12,423 nucleotides of DNA from JBIOJM01 sp044450785 (GTDB taxonomy: Bacteria; Planctomycetota; Planctomycetia; Isosphaerales; Isosphaeraceae), in contig JBIOJM010000307.1 of NCBI GenBank assembly GCA_044450785.1, positions 1 through 12,423 on the forward strand, given 5' to 3'. Both the position numbers and the translations under genes were made by a program. The notes beneath the pieces were generated by a model, which had not been told where the DNA came from, ran no database searches, and saw only the letters and a program-made list of their open reading frames with translations. This document shows, in pieces, positions 1 through 7,320 of this stretch. The stretch's first letter is position 1, and each line of letters starts with the position of its first letter.

Positions 1-282
1 CTGTTCGAGAGCGGCCCGGACGACCGGCCCATAGGCGGGATGCTCCAGGAGCTCGGGGCTCCGGCCCAGGTTCGTCGCGTCATATCCGCGAAACGCGAAC
101 GCAGCGGTCGTGATCCGTTTCTTGAGATCGTCGCGCGAGACATGACGTTCGGCGGGCGCGGTGACGATGTCCGCGCCCGGTGGTTTGGGAAGCGCCAGCC
201 GGGATGGACGATGACTTGCGAGCCACGACGGAGCCCAATTTCGCCAGCGACCATCCGGTATTCTGACCTTCACCGCACGCAT
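1..282 (-). CDS. 5' part of an unidentified conserved gene running off the left edge
   Basis: Reading the minus strand from an ATG at 282-280 gives 94 codons with no stop up to the window edge, so only the N-terminus is present. The first ~50 residues are basic and low in conservation signals. The second part (about residues 52-94) looks like a real domain: a helix-like 'SRDDLKKRITTAAFAFRGYD' followed by 'TNLGRSPELLEHPAYGP' and 'VVRAALEQ'. I have a weak recollection of this 'FAFRGY-TNLGRS-ELL-HP-YG' motif opening planctomycete malonyltransferase-like (FabD-type) proteins, but the catalytic part lies outside, so the product stays open. Codon use is GC-rich like the neighbouring real genes. The region upstream of the start carries an inverted repeat (379-467). 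Confidence 0.6.
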   Translation of the reverse strand, partial: MRAVKVRIPDGRWRNWAPSWLASHRPSRLALPKPPGADIVTAPAERHVSRDDLKKRITTAAFAFRGYDATNLGRSPELLEHPAYGPVVRAALEQ

Positions 283-378
283 GGCCAAATTAGTCCTTAG
301 TCCTTGGTGCTGGAGCGCGAGGGGTCGATGTCTGTCAGTCACACCGCCGGACTCCGGCAAAGCCGGTCACTCCAAACG

Positions 379-467
379 TTCAGGGAAGGTGAGCCGCCCG
401 CCGAGCCTCCTCTCGGCGCTCATTTTCCTGTTGTATAAGCCTCGGCAGGCGGCTCACCTTCCCTGAA
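379..467. repeat. 89-bp inverted repeat (29-nt arms)
   Basis: The left arm 379-407 begins TTCAGGGAAGGTGAGCCGCC. The right arm 439-467 is its reverse complement at 27 of 29 positions. The 31-nt loop contains AT-rich sequence, and the left arm runs into a small inner palindrome (CCGAG...CTCGG). It has no coding capacity. It may be a MITE-like or REP-like dispersed element, or a strong transcript hairpin between two genes. It is not followed by a U-run on either strand, so a simple intrinsic terminator is less likely. Confidence 0.8.
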
Positions 468-686
468 AGTACCTACGAACGGAACCGCATGCGCGGACGA
501 GCGCCACTCCCCGTTCCTCGAAAATGAGCGGTAAGCGTTGATATACCGTCAACCGAGACGACCGTGCGCAGAGCGGACACATTCCCCCACGCGCCATCGT
601 GGACACGCAGCCGGTCCCGCGACACGAGATAAGTCGCCAACGAGATGAACCAATCCTGCCTTCCGAGGCATAGTGTGTCCGGGCCC

Positions 687-830
687 GAACACGCCTCGTT
701 CAGGCGCCACAGCGAGGCGATCATGAACATGGGCTTGACTGCCGAGTACCTGGCGGCCAAGTACCGCTTCCGTCTCCCGCGGCGGGGAGAACAAGAGTTT
801 CGAGGCCGTCAGGTCCAGCGACTGCGCTAA
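687..830 (+). pseudogene. thiolase-like remnant (tentative)
   Basis: The plus-strand frame contains 'EAIMNMGLTAEYLAAKY' (about 714-764), which closely resembles the conserved thiolase segment 'MGLTAEN(V/L)A-KY' that in intact enzymes is followed by 'SREEQDEF'. Here the next residues are 'RFRLPRRGEQEF', as if an indel had scrambled the SREEQ part, and the frame stops at 830. Nothing upstream restores the catalytic Cys region, and nothing downstream restores the His/Cys motifs. The similarity is short (about 15 strong residues), so chance cannot be ruled out. Confidence 0.35.
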
Positions 831-982
831 TCACGGGTTCCCCGCGAGGTTAGTCGAAGGGCTTCGCCACCAAAGGAATTATAGTCGATTTCTCTGGGAA
901 GGCAGGCCTGATTGCGTGCAACAAGCCGGAGAATTGGCAGAGTAATGGGCCTGTGCCGCTAGAGGAGAGACTCACCGCCCGT

Positions 983-1792
983 TCAATTGTGAATCCTCAG
1001 CTTCGGCCGCATTTTTTGAAGCTCTTGAGCACCCGCGTCGGTGACCTGGGTGTGTTCGACGACAAGCAACTGGAGGTGGGCCAGTTCTTTCAGATGCTTC
1101 AGTCCCGCATCGGTGACCTGGGTCTTGCTGAGAATGAGAAGCTCGAGGTCGGTCAGTCTCTTCAACTGCGCGAGGCCTGCGTCGCCGACCTGCGTATCAT
1201 GGAGGAGCAGCCATTCGAGACGCGTCAGTCCCTTCAGATACGCCAGACCGGCGTCAGTGACCTTGGTACTGACAAGGGACAATGTTTGGAGGCGATTCAA
1301 TCCCCTCAAATGCGCCATGCCCGCGTCGCCAACCGCGGTCTCGTCGAGGGACAGCTTTCGAAGGTTCTTCAGGCCCTCAAGCTGAACCAGCCCGGCATCG
1401 GTGATATTGGTTCCGTCGAGTGACAGATCACTCAGGCTCGTCAGCCCCTTGATATTGACCAGGCCGGCGTCGGTGATTCTGCTTCGGTCCATCGATAGCG
1501 ATTGCAGATCCTTCATGCCCTTCAAGCTCGAAATCTCTTTGTTCGTGATCTTTGTGTCATCCAGGTCAAGGCCGATGACCGGCTTTTCGGGGTCAGTCTC
1601 GTCCCGGAAAACCTGACCGCCCAGTCGCTCGAGCTCGGCGATGGCCTTCTCCTGGCCGGCTTTTCCGTCCTGGCCTCGTGCCGCCGGCACGACGAGCCAG
1701 CAGGCGAGGAGCGCGAGAGCGGTGATCCGAAGTGGTTGCCGTTCCGGACGAATCGCCGGCGCGGTCGTCGCACCCCAGGTCGATCTTCCCAT
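983..1792 (-). CDS. exported leucine-rich-repeat protein
   Basis: This is a 269-residue protein. The start is taken as ATG 1792-1790, preceded at good spacing by GGAAGGGA; a TTG 18 bases upstream in the same frame lacks such a site. Residues 1-21 are basic, 22-37 hydrophobic (ITALALLACWLVVP), and 'AARGQD' fits a signal-peptidase I site, so the protein is probably exported. From about residue 72 there are eight 24-residue leucine-rich repeats of the type 'L-L-L--T-(I/V)TDAGL--L--L--', ending in a cap 'MRPKLRIHN'. Family knowledge: such TDAGL repeat proteins are numerous in planctomycetes and are thought to act in protein-protein recognition; the partner here is unknown. It is divergent from pabB with about 105 bp between starts, so the promoters must share that gap. 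There is no catalytic domain. Confidence 0.9.
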   Translation of the reverse strand: MGRSTWGATTAPAIRPERQPLRITALALLACWLVVPAARGQDGKAGQEKAIAELERLGGQVFRDETDPEKPVIGLDLDDTKITNKEISSLKGMKDLQSLSMDRSRITDAGLVNIKGLTSLSDLSLDGTNITDAGLVQLEGLKNLRKLSLDETAVGDAGMAHLRGLNRLQTLSLVSTKVTDAGLAYLKGLTRLEWLLLHDTQVGDAGLAQLKRLTDLELLILSKTQVTDAGLKHLKELAHLQLLVVEHTQVTDAGAQELQKMRPKLRIHN

Positions 1793-1897
1793 GGTCGGTC
1801 CCTTCCGCAAGTTGAGGCATGAATGACTTTACGCCAATCGTAACCGGGTTCGCGAGGCGGGTCGATATGCCTGAGGTTGAAGGGATCGCGAGGATCG

Positions 1898-3388
1898 ATG
1901 AAGATCGAGAGCGGTGTTTCACTGGGACTACGCTCTCTCGCTGCGAGGCGATGCGTGTCGACCGACGTCCTTCCCCCTGCGGTGCACCAGGTCCTCGACC
2001 TGCCGGCCGGACGGCTCGCGGCGGTGATCGGGACATGGCCCGAGCCGGCACTTTTGGAGAGCGGACCCGGGTTCGGCGATGCCGGGCGATGGAGCATCCT
2101 GGCCGCCCGTCCTCGCTTCGTATGGGAAGCCACGGATTCGCGCTGGTCGATCCGGACGGATTCCGGGGCGATCGAGCGTGGTGAAGGGGACGTCCTGGCA
2201 GTACTCGACGGCCTGCTGCGGCGGTATGCTCTGGCCGAGGCGACGGAGGGGCCCGACCCGGCGGTTCCCCCATTCCAGGGGGGCATGATCGGCTTTTTCG
2301 GTTACGACCTGGCCCCCCGGATCGAGCGGTTGCCGCGCCGGCTCACGCGCGACTCGCGCCTGCCCGATATTCGCCTGGCACTCTACGACACGGCCGTCAC
2401 GGTCGACGCCCGCACGGGCACGGCCGAGCTCTGGGCCTGGGACTTGACCGGCGAGGGACTCCTCGCCGCCGGCCGGCGCTGCCGCTCGTGGCAAAAAGCG
2501 CTGGTTCGCGCGATCCGATCGCCGCGGCCGGAGCCAACCCGGCTTTCAACGCTGGGACGACCGAAGAGCACCTTCGACCGCGAGTCGTATTGCGCGACCG
2601 TGCGCCGGATCCTGGAATACATCGCGGCCGGCGACGTATTCCAGGTCAACCTGTCGCAACGATTCACGGCGCGCGGGGCTCCGGGGCCGCTCGACCTTTA
2701 TCTGCGTCTCAAGGCGAAGAGCCCCGCGCCCTTCTCGGCGTTGCTTCGCTGGGACGACCTGGCGGTCGTCTCGGCCAGCCCGGAGTCGTTTTACCAGGCG
2801 CGGGGCGACCTGCTGGTCACGCGGCCGATCAAGGGGACACGGCCGCGCGGCAACGATCCCGGCGACGATGCACGACTTGCCGGCGAGCTGCGCACCTCAC
2901 CCAAGGACCGCGCCGAGCTGACCATGATCGTCGACCTGGAGCGCAACGACCTGGGCCGGGTCTGCCGGTACGGGTCGGTCGTCGTCCGCGACCCGATGAC
3001 GGTCGAATCGTTCGCCCAGGTGCACCACCTCGTCGCAACCGTCGAAGGCAAGCTCCGGCCCGAGGTCGGGCCGATCGACGTCATCCGCGCCGTCTTTCCC
3101 GGCGGATCGATCACCGGCGCGCCCAAGATCCGAGCCATGGAGATCATTGACGAGCTCGAGCCGAGTCGGCGCAGCCTCTACACCGGCGCGATCGGCTACC
3201 TCAGCCGGGGCGGGTCGAGCGCGTTCAACATCGCGATCCGCACGATCCTGGTCGAGGGGGACCGCGCCAGCTTTCAGGTCGGCGGCGCGATCGTGGCCGA
3301 CTCGGACCCCGAGGCCGAATATGAAGAGACGCTTGCCAAGGGCCGGGGAATGCTTGCGGTGCTCGATCCGGGGCGGAGAGGGGAATGA
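1898..3388 (+). CDS. pabB: aminodeoxychorismate synthase component I
   Basis: This 496-residue enzyme of the chorismate-utilising family converts chorismate plus ammonia (from a PabA glutaminase, not in this window) to 4-amino-4-deoxychorismate in p-aminobenzoate/folate synthesis. The C-terminal catalytic domain is complete: 'FQVNLSQRF', 'SASPESFY', 'RPIKGTRPRG', 'DLERNDLGRVCR', 'GGSITGAPKIRAMEIIDELE', 'YTGAIGYLS' and 'FQVGGAIVADSDPEAEYEET'. The Lys in PIKGT (residue 312 here) marks PabB; anthranilate synthase TrpE normally has Ala there. The N-terminal ~160 residues match the Anth_synt_I_N region ('GGMIGFFGYDLA'). I chose ATG 1898 because GCGAGGA lies just upstream; a TTG at 1877 is in frame but poorly placed. 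Neither pabA nor trp genes lie beside it. The next folate-type gene is pabC-like at 7321. Confidence 0.93.
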   Translation: MKIESGVSLGLRSLAARRCVSTDVLPPAVHQVLDLPAGRLAAVIGTWPEPALLESGPGFGDAGRWSILAARPRFVWEATDSRWSIRTDSGAIERGEGDVLAVLDGLLRRYALAEATEGPDPAVPPFQGGMIGFFGYDLAPRIERLPRRLTRDSRLPDIRLALYDTAVTVDARTGTAELWAWDLTGEGLLAAGRRCRSWQKALVRAIRSPRPEPTRLSTLGRPKSTFDRESYCATVRRILEYIAAGDVFQVNLSQRFTARGAPGPLDLYLRLKAKSPAPFSALLRWDDLAVVSASPESFYQARGDLLVTRPIKGTRPRGNDPGDDARLAGELRTSPKDRAELTMIVDLERNDLGRVCRYGSVVVRDPMTVESFAQVHHLVATVEGKLRPEVGPIDVIRAVFPGGSITGAPKIRAMEIIDELEPSRRSLYTGAIGYLSRGGSSAFNIAIRTILVEGDRASFQVGGAIVADSDPEAEYEETLAKGRGMLAVLDPGRRGE

Positions 3389-3841
3389 TCACGGTCGCAG
3401 CTGGCGGCGACACCGCTCAGACAAACCTTTGCCGACGCGGCCCCCCAAGATGAATAGGCCGGGCCGAGCAAAAAACAATCACGCTTCCTTCAGCGAACCG
3501 ATCAGCGATCCGCCATGAACGGCCACGGTACGCCGGGGCCGGGCGTGGCGGTCGCCGGTGAGCGACCCGCACCGGCGGGCGGATAGATGCCGCAGGCAGT
3601 CGCCGTCTGCGGCGACTGAACGTTAGCGCGTCCTGGAGCACGCGGCCGCCAAAGGCGGGGTGCCCGATCCCGATGCCTGCCCGCCCACCCATTAACAACT
3701 GTCAGCGGGTAGACGACTGCTGGGCGGTGAGAGGGGGTTGTTGCCCAGCGGATCGCCAGGTGGCGACGTTAGCTATTGCAGAGAAACCAGTTACAGTGGT
3801 ATACCGATGCCTTAGAGATTAACGCAGAGAAAGGATCGGCC
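3389..3841. other. 453-bp intergenic region with hairpins
   Basis: No credible gene is visible. The region holds a perfect 9-bp hairpin (CAGTCGCCG-TCTG-CGGCGACTG, 3597-3618), a 7-bp stem GCTGGGC/GCCCAGC (3719-3725 with 3743-3749) and a small stem TCGCCA/TGGCGA (3753-3766). The first and last are each followed within a few bases by CGTTAGC (3621-3627 and 3767-3773). A ribosome binding site for the small gene at 3842 (GAGAAAGGA) is at the right end. I see no clear promoter. Confidence 0.6.
3597..3618. repeat. perfect 9-bp hairpin
   Basis: CAGTCGCCG, loop TCTG, CGGCGACTG. It lies about 210 bp after the pabB stop and is not followed by a T-run, so it may be a REP-like palindrome rather than a terminator. 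A second, smaller hairpin also followed by CGTTAGC lies at 3753-3773. Confidence 0.6.
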
Positions 3842-4141
3842 ATGCACGTTGCCCATGCAGGCACCAGCGAAGTAGCGATTTTCGGTCGGGTGCTCGAACC
3901 CGAGGAGGCAACATTGGATGCTGCAGCGGCGAGGGCAATCCTCAACCTCGACTTCCCGCAGGCCGACAAGGACCGAATGCGTGAATTGCTCGCCAAGGCC
4001 AAGAAAGGGACGCTGCTGGCTGCCGAGCAGGTTGAGATCGACAATTATGAGCGGGTCGGCCACATGCTGTCGCTGATGAAGTCGAAAGCTAGGCGTTCAA
4101 TCAAAGGCGGGCAGGGGAACGGCACGGCCGAGGTGCACTGA
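3842..4141 (+). CDS. small conserved partner protein of an HNH endonuclease
   Basis: This is a 99-residue soluble protein. The start ATG 3842 has GAGAAAGGA at good spacing; a longer frame from 3776 adds 22 residues without a ribosome site. The central part 'LDAAAARAILNLDFPQADKDRMRELLAKAKKG' followed by 'LLAAEQVEIDNYERVGHMLSLMKSKARRS' is predicted mostly helical. I recognise the pattern 'AR-IL-L-F---D--RM-EL--KA--G-L---E--E-DNY--VG--L--L-SKAR-SL' as a small protein commonly encoded directly before HNH endonucleases in planctomycetes and cyanobacteria. The HNH gene follows after 6 bp, so the two are surely co-transcribed. It could be an antitoxin, an inhibitor or a cofactor of the nuclease; the sequence does not decide. 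There is no signal peptide. Confidence 0.85.
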   Translation: MHVAHAGTSEVAIFGRVLEPEEATLDAAAARAILNLDFPQADKDRMRELLAKAKKGTLLAAEQVEIDNYERVGHMLSLMKSKARRSIKGGQGNGTAEVH

Positions 4142-4147
4142 GCACGC

Positions 4148-4558
4148 ATGGAACGCACGCTCGAAGACCTCGTGTGGCAACGGGCCGGTGGCCTTTGCGA
4201 ATACTGCCAAATCTCCTGGGAGAATCTCGACCTTCCTTTCGAGGTCGATCACATCATCGCCGAACATCACCTGGGTCCAACTCAGTCAAAGAACCTTTGC
4301 TTGGCCTGTTTTGCGTGCAACCGTCACAAAGGGCCGAATGTCGCCGGGGTCGATCCCGCGACAAAAAAGATCGTTCCGCTGTTCCATCCCCGCCGTCACA
4401 AGTGGTCATGGCATTTTCGCTGGGATGGTGCGGTGCTGGTGGGCCGGACACCAACCGGCCGGGCCACTGTCATTGCGTTAAAGATCAATCTCGATCACCG
4501 CATCGACCTTCGCCAGGGGCTGATCGACGAAGGTATTTTTCCACCAGTTCGAGGGTGA
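4148..4558 (+). CDS. HNH endonuclease
   Basis: This is a 136-residue single-domain HNH nuclease expected to cut DNA using a divalent metal. The motif is complete: a CxxC pair 'CEYC' (C17, C20), 'VDHII' with the catalytic His at H35, the Asn of 'KNL' (N49), and a second CxxC with the final Asn in 'CFACNRHKG' (C54, C57, N58). The four Cys should bind structural zinc. The C-terminal half 'PLFHPRRHKWSWHF' followed by 'GRTPTGRATVIALKIN' is shared by this subfamily and is not part of the catalytic fold. It starts 6 bp after the small partner gene, which argues for a two-gene operon. Its biological role (defence, toxin-antitoxin or selfish spread) is unknown. It sits between pabB and pabC and may be an acquired cassette. 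Confidence 0.92.
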   Translation: MERTLEDLVWQRAGGLCEYCQISWENLDLPFEVDHIIAEHHLGPTQSKNLCLACFACNRHKGPNVAGVDPATKKIVPLFHPRRHKWSWHFRWDGAVLVGRTPTGRATVIALKINLDHRIDLRQGLIDEGIFPPVRG

Positions 4559-4886
4559 GCCCCTGTGAGTGGGAGTTGTGAACGGCTTCAACGAACGCTT
4601 CGGGAGCTAGAGTGGCCGATCGTGTTGGCGGGCTAGGGGGAGGTTTCCCTGGATTTACTGCAATGCTGGCGCTGAACGATGCATCACAGCAAAGTATAAC
4701 CCTATAAAGGTTGAAGTAATGGGTTTCCGATTCAGGCTGACTCTTGCTCACACATCGCCGGGTTTCTTTCGATTCGACGAACCCAAGTCTTCTTCCGTCA
4801 TCAGTCCAGGTTGCGGCATCGCGATCCCGAGATCATAATCCAACGTCCACCGCCGGTCAAAGGATCACAAGGCAGAGGAACGAGCC
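4559..4886. other. 328-bp intergenic region, no gene seen
   Basis: No coding frame here looks real. An AT-rich patch GTATAACCCTATAAAGG at about 4695-4711 is the only promoter-like sequence before the membrane protein gene, but no convincing -35 element accompanies it. A ribosome site (AGAGGAA) lies at the right end before ATG 4887. Confidence 0.5.
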
Positions 4887-5525
4887 ATGCGACTGTCCCG
4901 CGTGCAGTTCACCGTGCGGCGGATGATGATCACGATCGCCCTCGTCTGTCTCTTTCTGGCGATCCTCATACACCGCGATCGAAGAATGCGAAGGCTCGAT
5001 CGGATGGTGATCAACCAAGACATCACCATTAGCTCCGCTGAGGCAAATTTTGGGAACGCCGTGCTCGCTCGCGAGTCCGCCGAGTATTCCCTTGGTCAGT
5101 TCACGGGGACCCATTACAGTCCACACGCGGAAGTTCTACGGAGCGAGATGTCGCAAGTGCGGATCGGTGCGGATCAGTCGCGCCTCTTGGCGAACTACGA
5201 GGCGGAACAGGCAAATGCGGGGGAACTCATCGCAAGAATGGTCCAGCAACTCGATGAAGGAACTTACAGCGACGCCGCGATCGTTGCGCCATCGGTCATC
5301 CAGACCGCTATCAGACATTACATCGAGACGCTCGAGAACCATGTCGTGGCGACCCAAGCGAGCCGGATCGCCGGCGCTCAGGGTTCTCTTGAGAAGACGC
5401 GCATCACCCTCCAGGGCAAAATCGAGGAGACCCGCGGCCGAGAACACATCAAGAAAATGATATTGGACTACGAGAAGGCTTATCTGAAAAGCCTCAAGAG
5501 AGCGCGCGCCAATGTATGGTGGTAG
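4887..5525 (+). CDS. membrane-anchored helical protein of unknown function
   Basis: This 212-residue protein starts at ATG 4887, with AGAGGAA upstream. The N-terminus 'FTVRRMMITIALVCLFLAIL' is the arrangement often seen in small planctomycete membrane proteins: a short basic 'FTVRRLM'-like lead followed by one transmembrane helix (about residues 13-28), then a basic stop 'HRDRRMRRLDRM'. The rest (about 40-212) is Ala/Glu/Gln/Arg-rich with helical periodicity and probably forms a coiled-coil stalk: 'ANFGNAVLARESAEYSLGQF', 'RLLANYEAEQANAGELIARM' and 'LEKTRITLQGKIEETRGREH'. No enzymatic motif is visible. It ends 'RANVWW'. The function is unknown; orientation by the positive-inside rule is ambiguous because charges lie on both sides of the helix. 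A palindromic element follows directly. Confidence 0.8.
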   Translation: MRLSRVQFTVRRMMITIALVCLFLAILIHRDRRMRRLDRMVINQDITISSAEANFGNAVLARESAEYSLGQFTGTHYSPHAEVLRSEMSQVRIGADQSRLLANYEAEQANAGELIARMVQQLDEGTYSDAAIVAPSVIQTAIRHYIETLENHVVATQASRIAGAQGSLEKTRITLQGKIEETRGREHIKKMILDYEKAYLKSLKRARANVWW

Positions 5526-5533
5526 CGCTGATT

Positions 5534-5679
5534 AGGAGCCGTAACAGAATAACTTGGTCGATCCCAACTCCCAACACCAACCCGAAGCGTAAGCGAGGTC
5601 CTGTATTTTGCCTCGCTTACGCTTCGGGTTGGTATGGTTCGTCCGACTGCATTGGCCAAGTTAATTTGTTACGGTTCCT
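5534..5679. repeat. nested palindromic element ('NPKRKRG' type)
   Basis: The core is a perfect 23-bp inverted repeat, ACCAACCCGAAGCGTAAGCG-AGG (5576-5598) and its complement (5611-5633), around a 12-nt loop. Outside it a second inverted repeat matches at 22 of 26 positions: AGGAGCCGTAACAGAATAAC... (5534-5559) against 5654-5679. The whole is about 146 bp, shaped like a MITE or a long cruciform. One strand translates to 'TNPKRKRG', a peptide I remember as recurring in spurious planctomycete ORFs, which suggests a dispersed family. It lies between the convergent genes at 4887-5525 and 5741-7000 and could also terminate transcription in both directions. Confidence 0.85.
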
Positions 5680-5740
5680 TACCGATCGAGGACAACCGAA
5701 CCCGCTGTCAGATGCGCCAGTTCCGGGGGTGCGATCCCCA

Positions 5741-7000
5741 TCAGTTGAACCAGATCGCGAACCCGATGAATTCGCCCCGGAACACGCGGAGGAGTCGGGT
5801 CCAGACCTCCGGCTGCGTGATCGGCCCGTCCTCGAGATAGGGCGCGGCGGCCGTTCCCTGAATCCAGAAGATCAGGTCCATCTCGCGCGGTTCGGTGAAG
5901 ACCCGCCGGAGGTTCACGCCCTTCTTGTCAGCATCGCGCCAGAACGGGACCAGCTTCTTGCCGGCGAGGATTGTCTCCGCCTCGTCGAGGAAATCGAGCC
6001 AGCCCTTGACCATCTCCTCGGTAACCTTGCCCCCGGGCATGACCGTGTTTTGCTTCGGGTTTGGAATCCATTCATGGTCGTCGTCAGTCTCCTTGAGGTA
6101 GGACTTCCACGACTCTCGGCTGAGGGTGACCATCGCCTCCAGGTGCTTGAGCGCCGACTCCATCCTGGCGGGCTCTTTCACCGGAAAGTGAAGCAGATGC
6201 ACGAAGGACGCGATGTCGCCGATGAACCCGGCGATGTCGCCGGACCCGGCGTTGTCCCCGAAGATCGTCTTCGGGTCGATTTTCAGGAACGGGAACGGCG
6301 TCTTCGGCTTGACGAAGAACAGGTGAGCCGTGTGTTCGAACAGCGGCTTCGCGTCGTGCGCCAGGTAGACCTCGGAAAAGGCCATCAAGAGGTGGCAGTA
6401 GCCGCGCAGCCACGCGACGTCGCCGCGGTCGAAGATAATCCGGAAGCCTTCGGCCTCCGTGCCGATGGCTTTGTCTCGCTCGACCTGTTGGTTGAGTCGG
6501 GCGTAGATCTTCCACAGTGTCTCGTCCTCGGTTGCCTTGCCGTCGCCGTTGATATCCAGTCGGACGAGGCCGAAGTGGATGGGCAGCCTCACCGCGTCGT
6601 CCTTGACCAGCGCGAGCGTCGCCTCGGCCTTGGACAGGTCACCGATGAATTCCTCGAAGATCGTTCGAAGGTCCTCGTACGCGATCGGCTCCGGCTTCGG
6701 GTTCGCAGGGACCGGCAGCCGCGCGAACGGGATCATTCCGCCGGAGAGGTCGTGTTGCAGTCCGTGCTTGAAGAACCCCTGGACAAGGTGTTCGACCGCG
6801 CGAACAAACTGGATCGTGCCGAGGCCAAACCTGGCCTGGCCGTCCTCGGGACGGGCCTCGAGGATCGCGCCCAAGGCTTTCTGGCCCCCGGCAAGATCGC
6901 CCGAGATCAAGTACTTCTCGGTGACGTGGCGATCCTCGGCGGCCGGTGCCCGAGCAATGGCGACCGTGGAGAGGAGGACGAAGGTAAGGGCAACGCGCAT
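5741..7000 (-). CDS. exported 419-residue protein with an EF-hand-like loop
   Basis: The start ATG 7000-6998 has GGAGA about 8 bases upstream. A signal peptide is clear: 'MRVALTFVLLSTVAIARAPA' then 'AEDRH', with cleavage likely after APA or nearby. Residues 26-80 ('GDLAGGQKALGAILEARPED' then 'GQARFGLGTIQFVRAVEHL') look like a tetratricopeptide-type helix pair. Residues 149-160, 'DINGDGKATEDE', form a good calcium-binding EF-hand loop. A following helical part contains 'DRGDVAWLRGYCHLLMAF' and 'HTAHLFF', which looks strongly conserved. The C-terminus 'GEFIGFAIWFN' also looks conserved. I believe this is a planctomycete-wide family of unknown function; no catalytic motif is recognised. A long plus-strand frame across it (5516-7324) is its antisense shadow. 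It is divergent from pabC. Confidence 0.85.
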   Translation of the reverse strand: MRVALTFVLLSTVAIARAPAAEDRHVTEKYLISGDLAGGQKALGAILEARPEDGQARFGLGTIQFVRAVEHLVQGFFKHGLQHDLSGGMIPFARLPVPANPKPEPIAYEDLRTIFEEFIGDLSKAEATLALVKDDAVRLPIHFGLVRLDINGDGKATEDETLWKIYARLNQQVERDKAIGTEAEGFRIIFDRGDVAWLRGYCHLLMAFSEVYLAHDAKPLFEHTAHLFFVKPKTPFPFLKIDPKTIFGDNAGSGDIAGFIGDIASFVHLLHFPVKEPARMESALKHLEAMVTLSRESWKSYLKETDDDHEWIPNPKQNTVMPGGKVTEEMVKGWLDFLDEAETILAGKKLVPFWRDADKKGVNLRRVFTEPREMDLIFWIQGTAAAPYLEDGPITQPEVWTRLLRVFRGEFIGFAIWFN

Positions 7001-7320
7001 GATGACGGTCTCCGAATCGATGATGAGATGGGCATTCCACCGCGGCCGTGCCGAAGGCGAACAAGGATTTCGACTCGACCGCTCACTCGGGTGCGATCAT
7101 ACACGGCCGAAAGGTCGAGGAATCGAGGGCCCGCCGTACCCATCATGCTCATCCGGCGATCCTTCGTGCCATATCAGCGCGGGGCTCCTCGCTCGAACTG
7201 GACGGATCGCCGGACTGATCCACTGAATCTCGCCGAGCGTGCGGCTATGCTCAAGATGGAAGCCGATGTCGGACCCGGACCGGTCCTTGAAAGGCAATCT
7301 CGAAGTCACCGCGGTGATTC
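7001..7320. other. 320-bp divergent intergenic region
   Basis: This is the shared upstream region of the 419-residue protein gene (minus) and the pabC-like gene (plus). Apart from the GGAGA ribosome site of the former I see no clear promoter hexamers, operators or hairpins. Short open frames here show no recognisable protein. Confidence 0.5.

Larger units (their letters stand above)
283..982. other. 700-bp region without an intact gene
   Basis: No convincing intact gene is visible. Short open frames exist on both strands but contradict one another and show no domain. The stretch holds the inverted repeat at 379-467 and a thiolase-like scrap at about 687-830. From 831 to 982, the downstream side of the LRR gene, I see no clear terminator hairpin. 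Confidence 0.6.

Noticed and set aside
473..794. Two overlapping minus-strand frames
   Set aside because: They overlap each other and the thiolase-like scrap, and show no domain, signal peptide or ribosome site.
953..1423. Plus-strand frame with apparent 24-residue repeats
   Set aside because: The periodicity is the antisense shadow of the leucine-rich repeats encoded on the minus strand.
1877..1897. TTG start for pabB
   Set aside because: It has no properly spaced ribosome site. The ATG at 1898 has one and fits the family length.
1793..1897. Riboswitch in front of pabB
   Set aside because: The gap of about 105 bp shows no extended conserved structure I can recognise, such as a tetrahydrofolate riboswitch.
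3597..3773. Integron attC site
   Set aside because: CGTTAGC resembles an attC R' core, but no matching RYYYAAC partner with proper spacing and no integrase were found.
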